Source of the DNA: JAAURS01 sp031362245
Lineage (GTDB): Bacteria; Cyanobacteriota; Cyanobacteriia; Thermosynechococcales; Thermosynechococcaceae
Reading direction: 5' to 3'
DNA length: 64,000 bases
Assembly: GCA_031362245.1 (NCBI GenBank)
Contig: JANLSD010000314.1
Span: forward strand, 1-64,000
Position numbers and translations under genes: made by a program. Below, piece by piece: positions 17,625 to 27,200 of the stretch; positions within the stretch are counted from its first letter, which is position 1, and each line of letters starts with the position of its first letter. A model generated the notes under the pieces. It had not been told where the DNA came from, made no database searches, and was given only the letters and a program-made list of their open reading frames with translations.

Positions 17625-19421
17625 ATGCGAACTCATTACTGCGGCGAACTTCGAGGGGAACATGTGGGTCAAACCGTCACCCTATTTGGGTGGGTGGATC
17701 GTCGCCGCGATCATGGGGGCGTTATTTTTCTGGATTTGCGCGATCGCCAGGGTACCATCCAAATTGTCAGCGACCCAGAACGAACCCCTGAGCTTTATGC
17801 CTTAGCAGAGTCTTTGCGTAACGAGTACGTGGTCAAGGTGCAGGGGAAAGTCACCCAGCGCCCAGCGGATTCTCTCAACCCCAAAATAGCGACGGGCGAA
17901 GTAGAAATTTACGCCGAAGTGATTGAAGTGGTCAATGCTGTGCGGCAGCAGTTGCCGTTTCAAGTCTCCTCTGCCGACACAGAAACCGTCCGAGAAGAAC
18001 TGCGTCTCAAGTACCGTTATCTGGATCTGCGCCGAGAACGGATGCGCAATAACCTGTTGCTGCGCCATCAAATTATCAAAACTGCGCGGCGCTACCTTGA
18101 AGATGTCCAAAATTTTACCGAAATTGAAACCCCCATCCTGACTCGTTCTACCCCTGAAGGGGCACGAGATTATTTGGTACCCAGTCGTGCCAATCCTGGG
18201 GAGTGGTTTGCGCTGCCCCAGTCGCCGCAGTTGTTTAAGCAGTTGCTGATGGTGTCGGGGTTTGATCGTTATTACCAAGTGGCACGTTGTTTCCGCGATG
18301 AAGATCTCCGGGCCGATCGCCAGCCGGAATTCACCCAGCTTGATATGGAAATGAGCTTCATGGCTCAAGAAGAGATCATGCAGCTCAATGAAGGACTGAT
18401 GCGGCATTTGTTCAAGACCGTCAAGGGTGTGGATTTACCTGAGACATTCCCGCGTATCACCTACGCGGAAGCCATGGATCGCTACGGTACCGATCGCCCT
18501 GATGCGCGGTTTGGGCTGGAGTTGGTGAATGTTTCAGATTTGTTTGAGACTTCTGGGTTCAAGGTTTTCTCGGGGGCGATCGCCCAAGGGGGAGTTGTCA
18601 AAGTATTGCCGATTCCAGGCGGAAATGATCTCATTTCCAATGTGCGCATTAAGCCTGGTGGCGATATTTTTAAGGTGGCCAGCGAAGGGGGAGCGAAGGG
18701 GCTGGCCTATATTCGGATCCGTGATGGTGGCGAGATTGATACGATTGGAGCCATTAAGGACAACCTCACGCCAGAGCAACTGAAGACCTTGCTAGAGCGC
18801 ACCCAAGCTAAACCTGGGGACTTGCTTCTGTTTGGGGCAGCCGAAACCGCAGTGGTGAATGCATCGCTCTCACGGGTGAGGTTGGCGGTAGCTGAGGAGC
18901 TTAAGCTCATCGATTCCGATGAGATCAATATGCTGTGGGTAGTAGACTTCCCTATGTTTGAGTGGAATGCGGACGAAAAGCGCCTTGAGGCCCTGCACCA
19001 TCCGTTCACTGCTCCTTTGCCGGAAGACCGTCACGATCTTAAAACGGCTCGTGCCCAAGCCTATGATTTGGTCTATAACGGGTTGGAAATTGGCGGCGGC
19101 AGTTTGCGGATTTATGAGCCGGAGCTACAGCAGGAAGTGTTTACGGCGATCGGACTTTCTGAGGCTGAGGCCCAAAATAAGTTTGGCTTTTTGCTGGATG
19201 CCTTTAACTACGGCACCCCACCCCACGGCGGAATTGCCTTTGGGTTGGATCGTCTGGTGATGTTGATGTCTGGGGAAGATTCGATTCGCGATACGATCGC
19301 GTTTCCGAAGACGCAGCAGGCGCGTTGTTTGCTGACTCAAGCGCCCTCTGATGTGGATGCGAGGCAGCTCAAGGAGTTACAGATTAAGTCTACGGTTCAG
19401 CCCCCAACGCCGAAGGGTTAG
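17625..19421 (+). CDS. aspS: Aspartyl-tRNA synthetase
   Basis: Class II aminoacyl-tRNA synthetase of bacterial type, 598 residues. The N-terminal OB fold binds the anticodon (GWVDRRRDHGGVIFLDLRDR). Motif 2 is in YQVARCFRDEDLRADRQPEFTQ, divided here only by loop residues. The GAD insertion domain spans about 290-420. Motif 3 is GIAFGLDRLVMLM. The bacterial type with a GAD domain can be discriminating or, when Asn-tRNA is made by GatCAB, non-discriminating; sequence reading alone does not settle which. It is likely transcribed alone. Confidence 0.97.
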   Translation: MRTHYCGELRGEHVGQTVTLFGWVDRRRDHGGVIFLDLRDRQGTIQIVSDPERTPELYALAESLRNEYVVKVQGKVTQRPADSLNPKIATGEVEIYAEVIEVVNAVRQQLPFQVSSADTETVREELRLKYRYLDLRRERMRNNLLLRHQIIKTARRYLEDVQNFTEIETPILTRSTPEGARDYLVPSRANPGEWFALPQSPQLFKQLLMVSGFDRYYQVARCFRDEDLRADRQPEFTQLDMEMSFMAQEEIMQLNEGLMRHLFKTVKGVDLPETFPRITYAEAMDRYGTDRPDARFGLELVNVSDLFETSGFKVFSGAIAQGGVVKVLPIPGGNDLISNVRIKPGGDIFKVASEGGAKGLAYIRIRDGGEIDTIGAIKDNLTPEQLKTLLERTQAKPGDLLLFGAAETAVVNASLSRVRLAVAEELKLIDSDEINMLWVVDFPMFEWNADEKRLEALHHPFTAPLPEDRHDLKTARAQAYDLVYNGLEIGGGSLRIYEPELQQEVFTAIGLSEAEAQNKFGFLLDAFNYGTPPHGGIAFGLDRLVMLMSGEDSIRDTIAFPKTQQARCLLTQAPSDVDARQLKELQIKSTVQPPTPKG

Positions 19422-19470
19422 GCGATCGAGTTCTGCGGGGGGGCACAGTAGCATAAAGGCCCTTGCCAAA

Positions 19471-19959
19471 TCAGGTCAACTCGTTTGGCTTACCAGGGTA
19501 AAAACGATCGCCAAGCACTTCAGCCAAGCTGTAAGGACAATCATGGGGAAAGGTGCGCTCGGAAAGATTTGTCTCAGCAATTGCTAACGCAACGCCCTTG
19601 ATATAACCCTTCTGAAGTGCTTCTTCTAGATAGGTTTTCAGACTAGGGTTGTCCTCCAGCAACTCTGAAATATCCATTCGCTGAATCCGAAGGGTTGCCA
19701 ACCAACTGCGGCTACGATGTTGGGATTGATACTCCCACTTCAGCAAATGTCCAATCAAGACACTGAGACGGTTTCGCAATTCCTGTCGCTGCTGCCTTCC
19801 CAAGGATTCAATCTCCTCAATCAAATTGGACAGATCCACCTGAGTCCACTGCTGGTCGCGCAAAAGTGCCGCTTGTTCCAGCGTCCAAGCATAAAAATCA
19901 GCCTCGTAAAGGCTAGGTGCAAGCATTAAAGACTCTGAATGAGGCTTTGGTTCAACCAT
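19471..19959 (-). CDS. DUF29 family protein
   Basis: DUF29 protein of 162 residues, a small helical family very common and multi-copy in cyanobacteria. The diagnostic core is YEADFYAWTLEQAALLRDQQ near residue 18, then DLSNLIEEIESLGRQQRQEL, a helix LSVLIGHLLKWEYQ, and a C-terminal YSLAEVLGDRFYPG. The true start may be the internal Met-12 (MLAPSLYEADF). No biochemical role is established for the family. It converges on aspS with 49 bp between stops. Confidence 0.88.
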   Translation of the reverse strand: MVEPKPHSESLMLAPSLYEADFYAWTLEQAALLRDQQWTQVDLSNLIEEIESLGRQQRQELRNRLSVLIGHLLKWEYQSQHRSRSWLATLRIQRMDISELLEDNPSLKTYLEEALQKGYIKGVALAIAETNLSERTFPHDCPYSLAEVLGDRFYPGKPNELT

Positions 19960-20295
19960 CAGAATTGTCCGGTATAGGCAGTTCTATTGTAATCCTGTTC
20001 TTTGTCAAGACAGTCCTGAGACTAAGCTGACCAGATTGATTGATACCAAATTTACAAAAGTTTATAAACCCTTGGGCTAAAAACTCACTTTTTCTCACTG
20101 ACAGGGCGATCGCCCTTAATAAATTATTGAAAGCCAAGGGACGATGCCGCAACTTGCTCAAGCTTGGGAATGTTACAGGATTTAATGCTTCAGCGCTTTG
20201 ATGCTCTCAATAGCTGCATTGGCGTTCTGGCTTAATGTCTATCGATCGCGTCACAAAAGTTATACTCAGAGTGAAATCCTTAAGGTACAACCACA

Positions 20296-20913
20296 ATGGT
20301 TGCCATTGGCATCACCAGAGCCATTACCAATCTCAATGAAGCGCACACTAAACTTGGTGTTTTGCCAAGCCAAGATACTCGCTTTTTCACGGAATGGCAA
20401 GGCACTTTCCCTTCGCTGACCGATGCTGAAAAAGCAAGGCTCGATCGCCTTAAACAACGCTATTTTTACTATGCCGACAGTGGAGCAATCACAGAAGGCA
20501 CCGTTAACTTGATTTTGCTGTCTCCACTCCTCGAAACCCTTGGCTTTATCGATCCACCCTGCCAAGTTCGAGGTGAAAAATACATCCGCTTTGAAATTGA
20601 GGATGGGGACACCCTCCTAGAGGGTCTTATTGATGCTCTCGTCATTAAAGAACGTCTATGGCTCATTGTGATTGAAAGCAAACGTTACGGCTTTAGTGTC
20701 CGGCAGGCGATCGCCCAAACCCTCGCTTACATGGCGGGTGCTCCTGGTTCTCAGGTTTTTGCGCTCATTACAACAGGTGAAGACTATCTGTTCGTAAAGT
20801 TAGACCGATTTTCTTCGCAGTATGCACTATCGGATAAATTCACACTCAGCACTGCCAATGGCAATGAACTTTATCAAGTGACTCAAATTCTGAAGCAGTT
20901 GGTAATGGCGTAG
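20296..20913 (+). CDS. PD-(D/E)XK nuclease-like protein
   Basis: A 205-residue protein resembling the N-terminal endonuclease region of type I restriction R subunits, found as a stand-alone family in cyanobacteria. The nuclease core is visible: a Glu in EDGDTLLEGLID, the metal-binding Asp, then LIVIESKRYG, which supplies the ExK of the PD-(D/E)XK fold, followed by QAIAQTLAYMAG, the usual helix. No helicase, methylase or specificity gene is adjacent, so it is not an intact restriction system. The start at 20296 is uncertain because no strong ribosome site is seen. Confidence 0.78.
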   Translation: MVAIGITRAITNLNEAHTKLGVLPSQDTRFFTEWQGTFPSLTDAEKARLDRLKQRYFYYADSGAITEGTVNLILLSPLLETLGFIDPPCQVRGEKYIRFEIEDGDTLLEGLIDALVIKERLWLIVIESKRYGFSVRQAIAQTLAYMAGAPGSQVFALITTGEDYLFVKLDRFSSQYALSDKFTLSTANGNELYQVTQILKQLVMA

Positions 20914-21228
20914 ATCCGTAGCTGCGATGCAGTACTTGGATATCAAACAACGCCAGTAGACTCGATTGAGACCGTAGCGGGGCGATCGCCTCTTGCCTAA
21001 TAATGCAAACTTAAAAAAACTTGCGGTTTCAGAATCGACTGAATGTAAGATTTCAAAAAAAAGTGGGCAGCCTAAAAGTGATTGGGTTGATTGAGATTGT
21101 CCGTTAAGCGGCCTATAGTCATTACCTATTTTGGTTGAATACAGGATATTCAACCATTGCTTTGTGCTGTGATTCAGATTTGAATTAGCACATTTTTTGT
21201 AAAATTACTGATTGTTTAACTCAATCCC
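20914..21228. other. Intergenic leader of the giant surface-protein gene
   Basis: A 315-bp region with one HIP1-type octamer at about 20983. It probably holds the promoter of the 7.9-kb gene, but I see no clear -35/-10 pair or operator. Confidence 0.3.
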
Positions 21229-24200
21229 ATGATGATTTCTGCCAAGCCTCTAAATTCTTCTGCTTTCCTGAACAATATGGTTTTTAATACCGATTTGCAC
21301 TCTGCAACATTGAATCAGTTGAATAGAAACGCTATGCCGATTGACGGATTGGAGGATGGATTGATTACAGCACAGAGTAAGGCTGTTGGCTGTGAATTAT
21401 TAGTGGTCTTTGATGCTCGTGTGCCTGATTTATCAACGTTATTAAAGGCTGTGGTAGAGGAGGCAAGATGCTATGTCCTGCCTGAAGATGAGGATGCCAT
21501 TTTAGTCATTACTCGGTTACTGGCAGAAACCGGAGCGAAGCGATTGGCGCTAGTTGCCCATGGGGAGCCAGGACTTGTGCATTTGGGGGCGTATCCGTTA
21601 AATCGAGAGCAGATTCAGGTACAGTCTCGCTTATTGCAGGAATGGGGCGTGGAAGAAATTGCTCTGTATAGCTGCGAGGTAGCCAAGGGTGATGGCTTGG
21701 CTTTCATTTACCAGTTAAGCGAATTGACTGGAGCAAAAATCGCTGCATCTTCTACTCGCATTGGTGCTAGTCAATTAAGAGGTGATTGGGATTTAACAGT
21801 CACTCTCGGAAATCCTAACCCATCTTTAGTATTTGAAAAATCTCTTTTACAATCTTTTCAACAAATTCTAGCGATCGCAATCAGTGGTTTCACAGAGTCA
21901 GTCTACTTTTCTGGTTTGCCAAGTTCAACGGGTTTAACAATCGATCCCCTAACAAAAAGCATTTTTGTGGCGGGCATGGATACCAATGGAACGCTAAGAA
22001 GGATAGATGAAAATCGTTTGCTTTCAATAGTTACACCCGATTTCACTCCTGCTTCTGGTTTCTATCCATACGTCGCAACTGATATTCAGTTTGCCAATGG
22101 ATTTGTTTACACAACTTTGTCAGATGGCAGTCTCGTTCGAATCAATGTTAGTACAGGGACTTCACAAATTCTCACAACTTTTGCTGGTATTGGCATTGAA
22201 TCTGGCTTGGATATCCGGAATAACAAAATATACGTTACTGATGGAGAAGGCCCCAGTAATCAACTTTTGGAATTCGATCTATCAACCGGTATTTCCACCG
22301 TCAAAATCTCTGGTTTACCCCCCTCTGCCTATGGATTTGAGTACGATCCTACTCAAAACAAGTTTTATTTTGCAGCGAACGGCAATAGCTTTTATAAAGC
22401 AGATCCACAAACCGGTACTTATCAACTTCTTTCAACTGCCCCATCCGGCGTAGGGAATTTTGCGATCGATCCAACTGGAAATTTTTTATATGCCAGAGTT
22501 GGTTCGGATATTCTGCGTATCTCTACTGCAAATGGCTCGTACACTACATTTCAAACAGGACTGAGTGGTGATAGTCTAGGTGACTTGGCTTTTGGCCCTT
22601 CTTCGCTGGGTAATGGATCTAGTCTGTACATTGTTAACGGTAGTAGCATTATTGAAACCTCCGGTTTTCCTCCATTAACACTTACACCCCAGGTACTAGC
22701 GCTTACCCTTTCTGCTGGTAACAACCCCATCGAAGGTGGAAGCAATGGTACTTTTACAATCAATTTGGACGCTCCAGCCCCCGTTGGTGGGCTAGTTGTT
22801 AACTTCACCACCTCAGGCAGCACCGCTACGGGCACCACAGACTATGCCTTCACTCCAGGTAACGGCATTACGGCGTTAACAGCCAACACCTTTACGATTT
22901 CGGCTGGAGCGACGAGTGCCACCCTTAACGTTGTAGCTGTCGCAGATGCTGTTTTTGACCCTAATGAAACCATCATCCTCAACCTTGCAACGGGTTCGGG
23001 CTATATCCTCGGCGCTAGCACCAGTGCAACTTTTACCCCTCCCATTAACTTTATTGGGGGGATTTCGGTTGTTTCCATGCTCACTGGTGACTTTAATAGC
23101 GACGGTAAACTTGACTTGGTAGCGGTCAACCCCAGCAGCAATGTTTCAGTAATACTCGGTAATGGTTTCGGCGGAGTATTTAGTTCTAGCATTTTCTCCG
23201 GAGGTGCTTCTCCAAGTGCGATGACCGCTGGAGACTTCAACGGTGACGGTAAACTCGACATAGCCGTGGCGAATCAAGCTAGCAGTAACGTCTCAATACT
23301 ACTGGGCAATGGATCCGGTAGCTTATCAGGGCCTAACCTCTTTTCTAACGGGGTTGCTTCTCCCAGTGCTATCGCTACTGGAGACTTCAACGGCGACGGT
23401 AAACTCGACTTGGTTGTGGCGAATCAAGGCAGTAATGACATCTCAGTATTATTCGGAAATGGTTTTGGTGGAGTGTCAGGTTTTAGCACCTTCCTCAGTG
23501 GGGGTATTACTCCTAGTTCTTTAGCCACTGGCGACTTCAATGGTGACGGCAAACTTGACTTGGTAGTGACGAACCAAGCTAGCAATAACGTCTCAGTAAT
23601 TTTGGGAAATGGTTTCGGCGGTCCATTGAGTTCTAGCTCTTTCTCTAGTGGGGGAATTACTCCCAGTTCTATAACTACTGGAGACTTTAATAGCGACGGT
23701 AAAATCGACTTTGCAGTAGTAAACCAAGCCAGCAATAACGTCTCACTATTATTCGGAAATGGTTTCGGTGGAGTCTTGAATTCTAGCACTTTCTCCAGTG
23801 GTGGAATTACACCCAAGTCTGTGACCGCTGGAGATTTCAACGGTGACGGCAAGCTCGACTTAGTCGTAGCGAATCAAGCTAGTAATAACGTCTCAGTACT
23901 GATTGGCAATGGTTTCGGTGGCCTATCGAGTCCTACCATCTTGTCCAGCGGAGGGGGTTTTCCTACTTCTGTCGTCGCTGGGGACTTTGACGGTAGCGGC
24001 AAACTCGATATAGCAGTGGCAAGCCAAGCCAGCAATAACATCTCAGTATTGTTAAATAATAGTGTCCCTACGGCTACCCTCACGATTATCAACAACTCTG
24101 CGCCAACCCTACAGGCATTAGCACCAGGCAGCTACACCGATACCCCTGTCAACGACATCTTCACCCCCCTTACTGGGACTCTGGTTGGATCTGATCTTGA

Positions 24201-27200
24201 TGCTGGCACAACCCTTACCTACGGCATCACTGGCGGCACGGTCAACGGCACTACTTCCACCCGAACCAGCGCCTACGGCACCCTCACCCTTAATACATTG
24301 ACGAGGGCTTACACCTATACGCCAAACGCAACAGCGATCAATGCCCTCTCCAGCAACGTCTCCGACAGTTTCGTTTTCACGGTCAGCGATGGTCTCCTAA
24401 GTGCAACCCAATCCTTCACAGTTAACATCACAGGTGCTAACGATACCCCAACCCTAGCAGCCATCACGCCTAGTAGCTATATCGACACCACCATCAACGA
24501 CACCTTCCCCACCATCACAGGCACCCTTGCCGGAGCAGATCGTGATAGCGGCCAGACCCTCATCTATGGCATTACCGGAGGGACAGTCGTCAGTGGTCTC
24601 TCAACCTTGGTCGGTATTTACGGCACTTTAACCCTAAATATCTCAACTGGAGCTTACACCTTCACACCCAATGCTACAGCTATCAATACCTTATCTGCTG
24701 GTTCAAATCCCACAGCCAGCTTCAGCGTTACGATCAGCGATGGTAGCCTCAACACCCAAAAGGCGCTTATCGTCAATCTTACTGGTGCCAACGACGCACC
24801 TACAGGAGCAGCAAGTGCCACACTGACTGCTGGCGTTGAAGACACCACTTACAGCATTACTGTGGCTAGCCTTCTGCAAGGGTTTGCGGATGTAGAGGGT
24901 GATACCCTCTCCGTCTCTGGCTTGACTGCTACCAATGGAAGCCTAATCAACAATGGCAATGGCATCTATACCTTTACCCCTGCTGCCAACTTCAATGGCA
25001 CAGTCAATCTAAGTTACAACGTGGTGGATGGAAATGGTGGTTCGGTTGCAGCAAATCAATCCTTCAACGTCGCTGCGGTCAACGATGCCCCAGTCGCTGC
25101 TACAGTTTCTCTAGCGTCTGGCACAGAAGACACGGCTTACACCATCAGCGCAACGGATCTGCTTGTAGGCTTCACCGATGCAGACGGAGATACCCTCTCC
25201 ATCTCCGGTCTATCCACCACCAACGGTACGCTGGTCAATAACAATGATGGAACCTATACCTTTACCCCTGCTGCCAACTTCAATGGCACAGTCAATCTCA
25301 GTTACAACGTGGTGGATGGAAATGGTGGTTCGGTTGGGGCAACTCAATCCTTCAACATCGCTGCGGTAAACGATGCCCCAGTCGCAGTCGCTGCAGTCAA
25401 TGCGGTCACTGAAGATTCCAGCATTACTGGTTCCGTTTCTGGTTTCGACGTAGATACAGGTGAAACGGCAACCTTGACCTATGCCTTAGTTGACCCTGCC
25501 CCCACGGGGTTGACTTTCAACAGCGACGGCACCTATACCTTCGATGCCTCCAGCTATGATTCCCTCGCAGCAGGTCAAACCCAAGTTCTAAGCATTCCAT
25601 TCACTGCCAACGATGGAATCGACACCTCCACATCTGCAAATTTAACCATCACTATCACTGGCACCAACGATATTCCAGTCGCAGTCGCTTCCAGCAACAC
25701 AGTCAATGAAGATGCAACCATCACGGGTTCCGTTACAGGTACCGACGTAGATACAGGTGAAACCGCAACCTTGACCTATGCCTTGGTTGGCTCTGCCCCT
25801 AAAGGATTGACCTTCAGCAACGATGGCACCTACACCTTTGATGCCTCCAGCTACGATGCACTGCCAGACGGTGCAACGCAAAACATCATCATTCCCTTTA
25901 CCACCACTGATGTTAATGGAGCAACCTCAGCCCCAGTAAATCTGGTTATCACCATCACGGGCACCAACGACACACCCGTCGCAACATCTGCGGTCAACGC
26001 AGTTCTTGAAGACGCAACCATCACAGGTTCTGTCTCCGCCACCGATGCAGACACCGGCGCTGTATTGACCTATGCCTTAGTGAGTGCCGCTCCGACCGGA
26101 TTAACCTTCAACGCCGACGGTACCTATAGCTTTGATTCATCTAGCTACGATTATCTAGCAGTGGGTCAAACCCAAGTTCTGAGCATTCCATTTACTGCCA
26201 ACGATGGGATCGACACCTCCACGGCTGCAAATTTAACCATCACCATCACTGGCACCAACGATGTTCCAGTCGCAGTCGCTTCCAGCAACGCAGTTAATGA
26301 AAATGCAAGCATCACAGGTTCCGTCTCCGCCACCGATGCAGATACCGGAGCCGTATTGACCTATGCCTTAGTTACTGCCGCGCCGACAGGTTTGACCTTC
26401 AATAACGACGGCACTTATACCTTCGATGCATCCAGCTACGATTCCCTCGCAACAGGTCAAACCCAAGTTCTAAGCATTCCATTTACTGCCAACGATGGGA
26501 TCGACACCTCCACGGCTGCAAATTTAACCATCACCATTACTGGCACCAACGACACACCCGTCGCAACATCTACGGTCAACTCAGTCCTTGAAGACGCAAG
26601 CATCACAGGTTCCGTCTCCGCCACCGATGCAGACACCGGAACCGTATTGACCTACGCGTTGGTCAATACCGCACCGACAGGACTGACCTTCAACAACAAC
26701 GGTACCTATACCTTCGATGCATCCAGCTACGACTCCCTCGCAGCAGGCCAAACTCAAGTTCTGAACATCCCATTCACTGCGACCGACGGCATCGCTACCT
26801 CCACCGCTGCAAATTTAACCATTACCATCACTGGCACCAACGACGCAGCCATCATCACCGGAACCAGCACTGGCTCAGTCCTCGAATCTGGCACCAGCAC
26901 CAGCGGCACCCCCACCGCCACAGGCGACCTCAACGCCACCGACGTTGATAACACCAGCGACGTTGATAACACCAGCGACACTTGGACAGCAGTAACTACC
27001 GCCACCGCCTCCACTAACGGCTATGGCAGCTACACCCTCACCGCCAATGGCGTTTGGAACTACACCCTAAACAACACCAACAGCACCGTCCAAGCCCTCA
27101 ACACCGGAAACACCCTCACCGATACCTTTACGGTGCAGACCATTGACGGAACCACCCAAACCGTCAGCATCACCATCAATGGTACCAACGACGCCCCTAT

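Noticed and set aside
19952..20161. 69-codon minus-strand frame overlapping the DUF29 start
   Set aside because: No recognisable features and no clear ribosome site; it could be a chance frame, though an 8-bp overlap with the next gene made it worth a look.
20296..20913. Restriction-modification or anti-phage system
   Set aside because: A lone PD-(D/E)XK-like protein without methylase, helicase or specificity genes nearby; this stand-alone family is common in cyanobacteria.
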